Positions 7,429-17,322 of a DNA stretch of 64,000 nt are shown piece after piece. The notes beneath the pieces are model-generated. The model searched no databases. It saw only the letters and a program-made list of their open reading frames with translations, and was not told where the DNA came from. Each line of letters starts with the position of its first letter. Position 1 is the first letter of the stretch. The position numbers were made by a program, and so were the translations under genes. This DNA comes from Myxococcales bacterium (GTDB lineage: Bacteria; Myxococcota_A; Polyangia; Polyangiales; Polyangiaceae), in NCBI GenBank assembly GCA_016706225.1, contig JADJKB010000024.1, positions 535,096 to 599,095 of the forward strand. Direction: 5' to 3'.

Positions 7429-8892
7429 ATGAACCGGTTTTCCACAGCTGCGAAAGTTGGGGTGTTCGCGATCGCAACCGTGGTCGCGGGCCTGTTCATC
7501 TATCGCTTCGTCAGCAAACAGACGGCTGGGTCGGGTGGCTATGTCGTGTGGGCGCTCCTCAGCGACGCCACGGGCGTGCCGAAGAACTCTCAGGTGAAGG
7601 TCGCCGGAATCCCCATCGGCCAGGTCGAGAGCATTCGGCTTCAGGACGGGAAAGCTCGCATCGACATCCGCATCCGGGCCGACGTTCCGCTGTACGAGGA
7701 TGCCGCCGTCGCCAAGGTGAGCTCGAGCCTGCTGGGTGAATACTTCCTCGCCGTCGCACCGGGCACCGAGGGCAAACCTCAGCTGCAGAACGGCGATCGC
7801 ATCAACGCCGTGACCGAGGCCGCGACGACGGACCAGATCTTGAAGAACGTGGCCGACATCACCGTTCAGGTGAAGAAGGTCGCGGACAGCCTGGCGGGCT
7901 CCATCGGCACCAAGAAGGGCGAGGAGAACCTCAAGAGCACGCTGCAGAACCTGGCGGAGGTCACCGACGCGCTGAACCAGACGGTGCGAGAGAACCGCGG
8001 CGCCATCAAGAGCATCCTGAGCAACGTGCAGCGCATCACCCAGAAGGGTGAGCCGGAGGTCGACCGCATCCTGGAAAATGTGCGGGTTGCCACCAAAGAG
8101 GTGCGCGAGCTGCTGCAGAAGGGCGAAGAAGGTCAGACCTCGCCGGGAGAAGTCCGGCAGGTCATCGAGCGGGTCAACCGCGCCAGCATGAGCCTGGAAA
8201 AGACCCTCTCCAACATGGAGAAGGTCACGGGGCGGCTCGAGCGGGGTGAAGGCACACTCGGTCGGCTGAGCAAGGACGAGAAGCTCATCAACGAGGTCGA
8301 GGGCGTCGCCGAAGGGGTCGGCGAGTTCGTCGGCGGGATCAACCGCCTGCAGACCATCGTCGCGCTGCGTACGGACTATCAGTTCCTGGCCAGCACAGTG
8401 AAGAGCTACGTCGAGCTCCGACTGCAGCCCCGCGAGGACAAGTACTACTCGATCGAGGTGGTCAACGACCCGCGCGGGCTCACGCGCTTCGAGCAGATCG
8501 ACGTCGACACGACCAACCCGAACGATCCGCCGCACTATCGAGAGGTGCGCACGGTCACCACGAACTCGTTCCGTTTCTCACTGCAGTTTGCCCAGCGCAT
8601 GGGGCCGTTCGTCGGGCGCTTTGGCATCAAGGAGTCCACCGGTGGTGTGGGCCTCGACACGCTGCTGTTCGACGATCGCTTCGAAGTGCGACAGGACCTG
8701 TTCGGCTTCGGTGAGGTCGTGCTCCCGCGCTGGCGTGTCTCACTCGGCTACGAGTTCGTGTCACGGCTGTGGCTGCTCGCCGGCATGGACGACATCTTGA
8801 GCCCGGACCGCCGCGACTACTTCATTGGTCTGCAGCTCAAGTTCAACGACGAGGATCTGAAGACGATCCTGCCGTTTGCGCCGACTCCCTGA
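7429..8892 (+). CDS. MCE/MlaD-family lipid transport protein
   Basis: 487 residues from the ATG at 7429, which begins an N-terminal anchor helix (about 8-24). The MCE domain (about 32-115) has the conserved LLSDATGVPKNSQVKVAGIPIGQVESI and SLLGEYFLAVAPG. Residues 130-320 are predicted long helix or coiled coil, as in tube-forming MCE proteins. The last 130 residues are beta-rich (RFSLQFAQRMGPFVGRFGI, PRWRVSLGYEFVSRLWLLAG). MCE proteins carry lipids between inner and outer membranes as part of an ABC system. No mlaE or mlaF homologue is adjacent. An upstream in-frame extension to 7168 overlaps the divergent gene and is not preferred. Confidence 0.9.
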   Translation: MNRFSTAAKVGVFAIATVVAGLFIYRFVSKQTAGSGGYVVWALLSDATGVPKNSQVKVAGIPIGQVESIRLQDGKARIDIRIRADVPLYEDAAVAKVSSSLLGEYFLAVAPGTEGKPQLQNGDRINAVTEAATTDQILKNVADITVQVKKVADSLAGSIGTKKGEENLKSTLQNLAEVTDALNQTVRENRGAIKSILSNVQRITQKGEPEVDRILENVRVATKEVRELLQKGEEGQTSPGEVRQVIERVNRASMSLEKTLSNMEKVTGRLERGEGTLGRLSKDEKLINEVEGVAEGVGEFVGGINRLQTIVALRTDYQFLASTVKSYVELRLQPREDKYYSIEVVNDPRGLTRFEQIDVDTTNPNDPPHYREVRTVTTNSFRFSLQFAQRMGPFVGRFGIKESTGGVGLDTLLFDDRFEVRQDLFGFGEVVLPRWRVSLGYEFVSRLWLLAGMDDILSPDRRDYFIGLQLKFNDEDLKTILPFAPTP

Positions 8893-8910
8893 CGAGTCCG
8901 CGCGAGTACA

Positions 8911-8982
8911 CGCGAGCGCATGCGAGCGCACTCGCGAGCTCTGCGCGCCGTGAACGGCTCGTCCGCATGCGAGCGCGCATGC
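8911..8982. repeat. Short GC-rich direct and palindromic repeats
   Basis: GCATGCGAGCGC occurs at 8918-8929 and 8965-8976, the second copy running on into GCATGC at 8977-8982. Related GCGAG words fill the rest. It lies just after the MCE gene in the 239-bp gap before the DUF1592 gene. It could fold into RNA hairpins, but no T-run is present, so no terminator is claimed. Confidence 0.4.
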
Positions 8983-9131
8983 GCTCCGCGGTGCTGCGGA
9001 ACTTTGCGTTCAGCCCGGAAAGCGACATGGCCGACGTCGGTTCCTGGATGACAGTGTGTGTGCCCCACCGGTACTGTACGTAAAGCTGGGCCGACTTGCG
9101 TCGGTCCGGACTCTGACTCCGGAGGCTACCC

Positions 9132-10829
9132 ATGACGAAGCGAAGGTATCCGAGCAGAAGGCCAGGTTTCTCGCTGATTGCCGCGCTTGGCGTGGCGCTG
9201 TTTGCCGGCTGTACGGGGGAAATCTCGGAGCCCGGCGCGCAGGACGGCTTTGGCGGCTTTGGCTCGGGTGCCAGCAACGGGAGCACCAAGGCCGGCCTGG
9301 TGGCGACGCCCCGGCTCGCTCGGCTGACCCACACCCAGTGGGAGAACAGCGTGCGGGATCTGCTGGGCATCACCAGCCCCGAGCCACTGTTCACGGAGTT
9401 CCCCAAGGACCCGAAGACCGCCGGTTTCCTGTTCGACAACGACGCCGGCTCCCTGAGCGTGGATCAGGCGCTCTGGTCCGCGTATCAGCGCGCCACGGAC
9501 GCCGTGATCGAGCGGCTGGTCGGCGACTCGGTGGCGTTTCAGAAGCTCTTGCCGCCCGACACCGGGGACGCAGACGCGCGCGCTCGCAGCCTGATCGCCG
9601 ACCTGGGCATGCGTGCCTACCGACGGCCGCTGACGCAGGCGGAGAAGGACGAGCTGCTGGAGCTGTTCCAGAGTGCGCCGTCGCTCTACGCCGGTGTTGC
9701 ACCCTTCGAGGCGGGAGTCCGATTGCTGTTGCAGGCCGTCCTGCAGTCACCGCTGTTCCTGTATCGCATCGAGGCCAGCAAGAAGGTCGTGGGGGACGCG
9801 ATCCCGCTCGACGGCTACGAGCTGGCGTCGCGGCTCTCGTACACGCTGATCAACTCGATGCCGGACGCAGCGCTGCTTGCCGCTGCCAGCGCGGGCAAGC
9901 TCGCGACGGCCTCCGGTGTCGAGGCCGAAGCGCGCCGCCTGCTCGACGACCCGCGCGCCGAAAAGGTCGTCACTCTGTTTCATCACGCCTTGTTCGACGG
10001 CAGCAAGATGGAGAGCATCAAGCCGTTCACTTCGCTGTTCCCGGAAGTCTCACCGACCCTCGGAGCGTCGGCGCTGATGGAGAACGAGCTGTTCGTGCGA
10101 GACCAATTCGAGAGCGGCGGCGGCTTCAGGGAGCTGCTCACGTCGACGACCACGTTCGTGAACGCGGATCTGGCGTTCGTCTACGGGCTCACGGGTTCGT
10201 TCGGCACGGGCTTCGAGAAGGTCCAGCTCGATGCCAAGAAACGCCGGGGGATCTTCACGCAGGTGGGATTTCTGGCGGCCAACGCCACGGCCGCCGACCC
10301 CGATCCCATTCACCGGGGGGCGTACCTGGCGCGGCGCATCGCCTGCATCGATATCTCCGCGCCGCCGGGCAACGTCCCGCCCCTGCCGGCCGCCTCTGGC
10401 AAGACCAACCGCGAAAACGTGCAAGCTCACACCGAGACTCCTGGTTCGGTCTGCGCCAACTGCCACACGGAGCACATCAATCCCTTTGGGTTCCCGTTCG
10501 AGAACTACGACGCCGTCGGGGCGTGGCGCGACGACGACAACGGGCAGCCGGTGGATGCAACGGCATCCCCCTTGCTCGATGACACACCGACAGCGGTCAC
10601 GGGCGCGGTCGAGCTGGCCGAAAAACTGGCGGCCAGCCCGGCCGCGCATCGCTGCTACGCGGAGCACTGGCTCGAGTACACGTTCGGGCGCAAGAGCGTC
10701 GAGGCCGACGCAAAGACCATCTCGGAGATCGGCGAGCTGAGCCGAGGCGGGGCCGGCATCAAGGACGTGATCGCCAAGCTGGTCGTGAGCCGGGGATTTT
10801 TGAATCGCGCCAAGGAGCAACTCAAATGA
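9132..10829 (+). CDS. DUF1592/DUF1588-family lipoprotein with one c-type haem motif
   Basis: 565 residues. GGAGG lies 6 nt before the ATG. The lipoprotein signal ends in LFAGC (Cys27). Blocks in order match the planctomycete/myxobacterial PSD family: RLTHTQWENSVRDLLGI (DUF1587-like), AYRRPLTQAEKDELLELF (DUF1595), SPLFLYRIE and DGYELASRLSYTL (DUF1592), GIFTQVGFLAANATA (DUF1588), and a C-terminal DUF1585 region. A single CANCH haem-binding motif is at 441-445. The function of the family is unknown; the motif suggests a periplasmic electron carrier. The stop overlaps the next start by 4 nt (ATGA), so the two proteins are probably made together. Confidence 0.9.
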   Translation: MTKRRYPSRRPGFSLIAALGVALFAGCTGEISEPGAQDGFGGFGSGASNGSTKAGLVATPRLARLTHTQWENSVRDLLGITSPEPLFTEFPKDPKTAGFLFDNDAGSLSVDQALWSAYQRATDAVIERLVGDSVAFQKLLPPDTGDADARARSLIADLGMRAYRRPLTQAEKDELLELFQSAPSLYAGVAPFEAGVRLLLQAVLQSPLFLYRIEASKKVVGDAIPLDGYELASRLSYTLINSMPDAALLAAASAGKLATASGVEAEARRLLDDPRAEKVVTLFHHALFDGSKMESIKPFTSLFPEVSPTLGASALMENELFVRDQFESGGGFRELLTSTTTFVNADLAFVYGLTGSFGTGFEKVQLDAKKRRGIFTQVGFLAANATAADPDPIHRGAYLARRIACIDISAPPGNVPPLPAASGKTNRENVQAHTETPGSVCANCHTEHINPFGFPFENYDAVGAWRDDDNGQPVDATASPLLDDTPTAVTGAVELAEKLAASPAAHRCYAEHWLEYTFGRKSVEADAKTISEIGELSRGGAGIKDVIAKLVVSRGFLNRAKEQLK

Positions 10830-12247
10830 AGATCTCTCGCCGGTTGGTGCTGAAGGGACTCGGCGGTGTGGCTCTGGGGCTGCCGTTCCTCGAGTCGTTC
10901 GGGGTCAGCGAGGCAAAGGCCGCCGACGAGGTGCAGCCGTTTGCCATCTTCTTGCGACAGGCCAACGGGGTCGCGACCGCGCTGAAGAGTGAGGTCGGCG
11001 ACGAGCCGGAGCGGTTCTGGCCAAAATCGGTCGGCGCGCTCAGCGCGGACAACGTCTCGGGGCGCGCCATCGACGAGCTCGGCCCGTACCTGGATCGGCT
11101 GCTGGTCGTCCGCGGCGTCAACATGAAGGACTACAACTTCGGTGACGGCCACGCGCGCGGCGCGCTGCAGGGCCTGACCGCCCGCGGACCCACGGTCGCC
11201 GGGGCCGCCGGGGACTCGGAGGCCGACGGTGAGAGCATCGATCACCGCATTGGGCGTGAGCTGAACCCGGGCGGCAGGGACTCGTTGTTCCTGTACGCAG
11301 GCAAGAGCGGCGGCTGGCTCGGAGGGCCCTGCATCTCGTATCGCGGCTCGGGTACCCGTCGCTCGGCGCTCCACAATCCCTGGGCCGCCTACCAGACCAT
11401 CATCGGCGGGGACGCCTCGATCTCCCCCGAGGCACGCGCCAAGGTCGTCGGTCGCCAGAAGAGCGTCAACGACCTGGTGCGCGGGCAGCTGCAGAGCTTG
11501 ATGGCCCGTCCCGAGCTGTCGACCAGCGACAAACAGCGCTTGCAGCTGCACTTCGACAGTGTGCGTGACCTGGAGATCGCGCTGACGTGTCGCATGGCCG
11601 CCGATCAGGAGCTCTTGCTCGAGGGCAAGTCCGCTGGCTACGACAGCTCCGACGGCGACGTCGTGATCGCGACGACCAAGCTGCACATGGACGTGGCCGC
11701 GCTCGCCATCGCCTGCGGTTACACCCGCTCGGTGGCGATTCAGGTGGGCAGCGGTAACGACGGAAGCACGCGCTATCCGAACCCCGACACTGGCGCGCTG
11801 ATGGCCGACAACTACCACTACATTTCGCATCGTCGTAAGTCGCACGACTCGAGCGGTTCGGTGATCGCAGGGTCGGACCTGCTGCACAGCCACGTCGACC
11901 GGCACTTCGCTCGCATGTTCAAGTACCTGCTGGACAAGCTGAGCGCCTACGTCATGCCGAGCGGCAAGCAGCTCTTGCAGCACGGCGTCGCGGTTTGGCA
12001 CAACGACAACTCGAGCGGGCCGCCGCACGGCGCGAAGAACGTGCCCTTCGTGCTAGCCGGCAGCGCCAACGGCTTCTTGAAGCAGGGCCTGTCGCTCGAG
12101 CTCACGGACAAGAGCGAGGTCAACATCGCGCGCATGCTCGGCACCCTGGGCAGCGCTGCGGGACTGAAGCAGAGCGACGGCAGCCCGATCGACGATTTCG
12201 GCGATCCGAGCCTGCCGCGCGGGGTGCTGACGGAGCTGCTGGCGTGA
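10826..12247 (+). CDS. DUF1552 family protein with Tat-type signal
   Basis: 473 residues. The N-terminus has a twin-arginine motif (SRRLVLKG) and a hydrophobic stretch ending near residue 30, so export in folded form is likely. The body has family blocks such as FLRQANGVATAL, VVRGVNMKDYNFGDGHARG and VAIQVGSGNDGSTRYPN, and several conserved His residues (YHYISHRRKSHD). DUF1552 proteins have an alkaline-phosphatase-like look and are regularly encoded beside DUF1592 proteins in Planctomycetes and Myxococcota, but no activity is established. It is coupled to the upstream gene by a 4-nt overlap. Confidence 0.9.
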   Translation: MKISRRLVLKGLGGVALGLPFLESFGVSEAKAADEVQPFAIFLRQANGVATALKSEVGDEPERFWPKSVGALSADNVSGRAIDELGPYLDRLLVVRGVNMKDYNFGDGHARGALQGLTARGPTVAGAAGDSEADGESIDHRIGRELNPGGRDSLFLYAGKSGGWLGGPCISYRGSGTRRSALHNPWAAYQTIIGGDASISPEARAKVVGRQKSVNDLVRGQLQSLMARPELSTSDKQRLQLHFDSVRDLEIALTCRMAADQELLLEGKSAGYDSSDGDVVIATTKLHMDVAALAIACGYTRSVAIQVGSGNDGSTRYPNPDTGALMADNYHYISHRRKSHDSSGSVIAGSDLLHSHVDRHFARMFKYLLDKLSAYVMPSGKQLLQHGVAVWHNDNSSGPPHGAKNVPFVLAGSANGFLKQGLSLELTDKSEVNIARMLGTLGSAAGLKQSDGSPIDDFGDPSLPRGVLTELLA

Positions 12248-12311
12248 GGTCGGCTCACGGCCGCGGCTGGGTGAGTCGACAGACACCGGGGTGGTCTCGC
12301 CCGCTTTCACC

Positions 12312-12340
12312 TTGACAGACGGCCGACTCGAGGACTCCGA
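12312..12340 (+). promoter_or_regulatory. Candidate promoter before Ser/Thr kinase gene
   Basis: A perfect TTGACA (12312-12317) lies about 36 nt before the kinase ATG at 12353. After a 17-18 nt spacer comes TCCGAT, a weak -10. The gap of 105 bp after the DUF1552 gene leaves room for a separate promoter. Supported by eye only. Confidence 0.3.
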
Positions 12341-12352
12341 TCAGCCGCCGCC

Positions 12353-13603
12353 ATGTCTGCCATCGTCGTGAATCGCGAGAGCCTGAAGGCGCGCATCGGC
12401 ACCGTCCTCAAGCAGCGATACAACGTCGATGGTCTGCTCGATTTCGGGGGCATTGCTGCGCTCTACAGCGGGAGCCACAAGAACGGCCGGCGTGTGGCCC
12501 TGAAGGTGTTGCATTCCGACCTCGCCGAGGATCCCGATCTGTGCCAGCGGTTCCTGCGCGAAGGCTACGTGGCCAACGCCGTCGAACACCCGGGCGCCGC
12601 CACCATCCTCGATGACGACACGGCGGAGGACGGGGCGCCGTTCCTGGTGCTGGAGTTGCTGAAGGGTGTGAGCCTCGAGCAGCGCCTCGCACAGAAGGGC
12701 CCGCTGCCTCCGGAGGAGGCGCTCTACGTTGCAGACCAGGTGCTCGACGTGCTGGTCGCGGCCCACGAGAAGGGCATCAGTCACGGCGACATCAAGCCCG
12801 CGAACGTCTTCTTGACCAGCGCTGGACCGATCAAGTTGCTCGATTTCGGTGTTGCGCGCATGCGCCGCGAGGCGCTGGGGGCCGCCCTGGCCGAAGACGA
12901 GGGCCCGTTCGGTAGTTCTAGCTTCAGCGCGCCCGAGCAAGCCCGAGGAGAAGCTCCAGTGGACTGGCGTGCGGACATCTGGTCCGTGGGCGCGCTCTTG
13001 TTCACGGCGCTCACCGCGCGCTCCGTGCACACGGGCGACAGCAGCGCCGAGCGACGGGCGGCGGCGGCGAGCGAATCCGCGCCCGAGATCAAAGAGGTGT
13101 GGCCGGGACTGCCACCCTCCGTCATCGAGCTCGTCGACGTGGCGCTCGCGTTCGAAAAAGAGAAACGTCACCAGACCGCGCGGCTGATGCAGCGCGAGAC
13201 GCGCGCGGCCTATCAGGCGCTCGTTCGCGGGCCCGTCAGCTCCGATGCCGTCAGCGCGAAACCCTCGTGGGCCGAGCCGGGCAAACGTGAGCCGCGGCCC
13301 GGCGACGCCTTGATGAGCGCAACGCTGCTCTCGGCGCAGCCGGCGCCACCCGACGAGGACGCTGTTTCCATCGACGTGCAGTTCGAGGAGCCGGTCGTCG
13401 TGGTCGAAACACCCCTGGATTTCGCCAAGACCGAGCTGGCCGTGCGCAGCGGGCCTGCGCTCGGAAGACCCAGCGACAGTGTGGCCTCGACGGATCGCGA
13501 GCTCGTGACGCCCGGAATGCTCGTCGACTCCGAACAGGAGAAGACCACGGAGCCGGGGGCGCCGGCGTTCGCCGCGGTCACCCCCAAGAAACCGTCGAGC
13601 TGA
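12353..13603 (+). CDS. Serine/threonine protein kinase
   Basis: 416 residues. The kinase domain spans about 22-280: ATP-binding lysine K51 in RRVALKVLH, catalytic loop HGDIKPANV (144-152, Asp146), metal-binding DFG at 164-166, and SAPEQARGE in the activation/P+1 region. The glycine-rich loop is weak (DFGGIAALYSG). A Gly replaces the usual Arg of HRD, common in this bacterial subgroup. Residues 290-416 form a Pro/Val/Glu-rich tail with no transmembrane helix or known sensor domain, so the protein is probably cytoplasmic. Its substrate is unknown. Confidence 0.92.
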   Translation: MSAIVVNRESLKARIGTVLKQRYNVDGLLDFGGIAALYSGSHKNGRRVALKVLHSDLAEDPDLCQRFLREGYVANAVEHPGAATILDDDTAEDGAPFLVLELLKGVSLEQRLAQKGPLPPEEALYVADQVLDVLVAAHEKGISHGDIKPANVFLTSAGPIKLLDFGVARMRREALGAALAEDEGPFGSSSFSAPEQARGEAPVDWRADIWSVGALLFTALTARSVHTGDSSAERRAAAASESAPEIKEVWPGLPPSVIELVDVALAFEKEKRHQTARLMQRETRAAYQALVRGPVSSDAVSAKPSWAEPGKREPRPGDALMSATLLSAQPAPPDEDAVSIDVQFEEPVVVVETPLDFAKTELAVRSGPALGRPSDSVASTDRELVTPGMLVDSEQEKTTEPGAPAFAAVTPKKPSS

Positions 13604-13624
13604 TCGCGCCGCTGCGGGAGCGGC

Positions 13625-15015
<1,391 letters not shown>

Positions 15016-15061
15016 CGCTTCGAGGTTTCACGACAGGCGCGCTGAGAGGTTCCCGTCGCCC

Positions 15062-17212
15062 TCAGAAATCGACCCAGCCGAGATGTTTCGCGGCGACCAA
15101 GGCGGCCTGGGCCTCTTTCTCGCCGACCTTTCGGGCGGAGGGGCGGGGCGTCGTGAGCTCCGTGATGGCCACCGAGACGCTGACGCGGTTCGCCGCGAGC
15201 TCCGGCACCCGGCGCAGCGAGATGGGCACGGTGCCCACTTCGGCCGGGTCGAACGCGGCGTAGTGCCGGGGACCGGGGGCGAGCGGCGTGTCGCCGTCGG
15301 GTAAGAGGGCCCGCGGTTCGCCATTGGTCTGCACGATGGCGCCGGCCATCATCGGGCTGGCCAGATCGAGATCGAGAGGGAACTCGACGTGTCCCGGCTC
15401 CGTGCCGCGATAGAAGACCGCCGAACCCCGGGTCCAGCCACACAGCGCAGCGACGCGGTCGCGGCCCTGGTCGCGGATGGCGCGAAAGATGTCGACGGCC
15501 TGCACGTAGCCGAGCCCCACTACGGTGTCACCCAGACGTCCGCCGAACTCACTCAGCGAGGCGAGCGCGGTGTCCAGCTGCTCGCGCGTCAGGGCGTGCC
15601 GGCGCACCAGGTACTCACCCAGGAGCTCGCTGCGATCCGTCGACGCGACGTGATGCAGGCGCCCGCTCCTCAGGTAGAGCTCCTTGCGCTGCGGCGCTCC
15701 GGTTCGATCCGCTCGTTCGACGAACAACGCGCCGCTCTCGCGCTCGCGCCGCATCTGCGCGAGCACGTCGATCATCGGAGTGTCGCCGAGCAGTGAACGG
15801 TAGTCTGGCGCGCCGGGGGCGTGCAGGTCTCGCGTGGTCTGAGTAGTCGAGGGCAGCAGGTGGCGCGCCAGCTCTGCGTGTTCGCGGATCTTGCCGAAGG
15901 CGCCGTCTCCGAAGGCGACCTCGTCGTCACCCATGAGCTCACCTGTGGCGACGAGCTCCAGCAAACGCGGCAGGCTCAGGTTCTCGAGCACTCGGCCGTC
16001 GGTGCGGCGCACTCGGGAGACCTCCACGGTTCGCGCTGGCCGAGCCGCAGTGCCGGCTGGCGCCGCGCGCCCGGTAGCGGCGAGTCCGGCCGGCAATGGG
16101 GCTCTGGGTTGCCGGGAGACCGGCACCGGCGGAACCGACTCGGGCATGGCGGGCTCCGCTGGCCCGCGCTCGGCGACCGCGCGCATGCGGTCCACACTGT
16201 CCTTGATCTGGCGCGCGATCTTCTTCGAATCGCCGGCCTCGCGCACCACCGCGGCCAGATCAATCGCAAGTTTGTCGCCTGCGGGCAGCTCGAACGGTTC
16301 GAGCGCCGCGCCGAGCTCGGCCGCCGTTGCGAAGCGATCGCTCGGCGCCCGCGCGAGGGCTCGCTCGAAGATGGCAAAGAGCCCCGGGGGCATCAGCGCG
16401 GAGCGACTGCGAAGCGGCTCGATGTTGGCGTCGCGGATCGCGAGCAACACCGCCAGCTGACCACTGCCGGGGAAGACGCGCTCACCCAGCAACATCTCCC
16501 CGAGGATTGCCGTCAGCGCAAACAGGTCCGCGCGATGGTCGAACGGCTCGCCGGCAATTTGTTCTGGCGCAAGGTAGCCGAATTTTCCCTTCAGCCCACC
16601 GTCCATCGTCGCGGGTTTGATCGCCTCACTCACGCGCGCGATGCCGAAGTCGCCGAGTTTGACCACACCGTCGACCGAGAGATAGACGTTGGACGGTGTG
16701 ACGTCTCGGTGGACGATGGCGAGGGGTACACCCTCGGAGTTGCACGCAGAGTGAATGGCCGCGAGCGCGGCGGTGAGCCGCCGCGTGATGTAGATGGCGA
16801 CACCGAGGGGTAAGCGCAGCTGTTCGGTCTCGAGGTGTCGGAGCAAGCGATACAGATCGACGCCCTCGACGTACTCCATTGCCAGGTATGGCTCCTGACC
16901 GACCATGCCGGCGCCGAACACCGTCACGACGTTCGGGTGAGAGACGGCGCGATTCAGCTCGGCTTCGTGATCGAGCACGTCGAACTGGCTCTCATTCTTG
17001 CCGGCCAGGAGCCGCTTCACGACCAGCTTCGGCGCGGGCATGAGCCCCGTCTTGGGACGCGCGAGGAACACCTCGGCGCTCCCGCCGACGGCCAGGCGTC
17101 GTTCGAGAACGAAGGGGCCAAACGGAGTGGCGTGCTCCTTGGCGTCGCCTTGCCCGCTCATCTCGCCGGGCATTATGTCGCGTCCATGGCCGCTCCCGCT
17201 AGTCTGGTGCAT
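15062..17212 (-). CDS. Ser/Thr protein kinase with C-terminal DUF4388-like domain
   Basis: Up to 716 residues; internal ATG codons at 14 and 18 are also possible starts. The kinase domain covers about 32-300: AVGGSAEVFLA glycine loop, lysine K66 (KLVVKRLL), catalytic HRDVTPSNV (168-176), DFG at 188-190, and YLAPEQIAGE. A Pro/Ala/Arg-rich linker follows. A small domain (about 405-460, VRRTDGRVLENLSLPRLLELV) precedes a DUF4388/PatA-type region (about 480-600) with LYLRSGRLHHVAS and GWTRGSAVFYRGTEP. DUF4388 occurs in regulators of gliding bacteria. No transmembrane helix was seen. The ECF sigma gene follows 46 nt downstream. Confidence 0.92.
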   Translation of the reverse strand: MHQTSGSGHGRDIMPGEMSGQGDAKEHATPFGPFVLERRLAVGGSAEVFLARPKTGLMPAPKLVVKRLLAGKNESQFDVLDHEAELNRAVSHPNVVTVFGAGMVGQEPYLAMEYVEGVDLYRLLRHLETEQLRLPLGVAIYITRRLTAALAAIHSACNSEGVPLAIVHRDVTPSNVYLSVDGVVKLGDFGIARVSEAIKPATMDGGLKGKFGYLAPEQIAGEPFDHRADLFALTAILGEMLLGERVFPGSGQLAVLLAIRDANIEPLRSRSALMPPGLFAIFERALARAPSDRFATAAELGAALEPFELPAGDKLAIDLAAVVREAGDSKKIARQIKDSVDRMRAVAERGPAEPAMPESVPPVPVSRQPRAPLPAGLAATGRAAPAGTAARPARTVEVSRVRRTDGRVLENLSLPRLLELVATGELMGDDEVAFGDGAFGKIREHAELARHLLPSTTQTTRDLHAPGAPDYRSLLGDTPMIDVLAQMRRERESGALFVERADRTGAPQRKELYLRSGRLHHVASTDRSELLGEYLVRRHALTREQLDTALASLSEFGGRLGDTVVGLGYVQAVDIFRAIRDQGRDRVAALCGWTRGSAVFYRGTEPGHVEFPLDLDLASPMMAGAIVQTNGEPRALLPDGDTPLAPGPRHYAAFDPAEVGTVPISLRRVPELAANRVSVSVAITELTTPRPSARKVGEKEAQAALVAAKHLGWVDF

Positions 17213-17322
17213 ACCTCGGCAGCGGCAGTCGCGCCCCTTCGCCTCGCCACATCCGTATCCACTGCTGTGGCCCGAGGCTCGATGGCCTGAATTCGTGGCG
17301 ATTCTGCGCTAGAGATCGGGCC

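Noticed and set aside
12782..12808. HGD instead of HRD in the kinase catalytic loop, as a sign of an inactive kinase
   Set aside because: Asp, Asn and DFG are all present, and HGDxKPxN is common among active bacterial Ser/Thr kinases.
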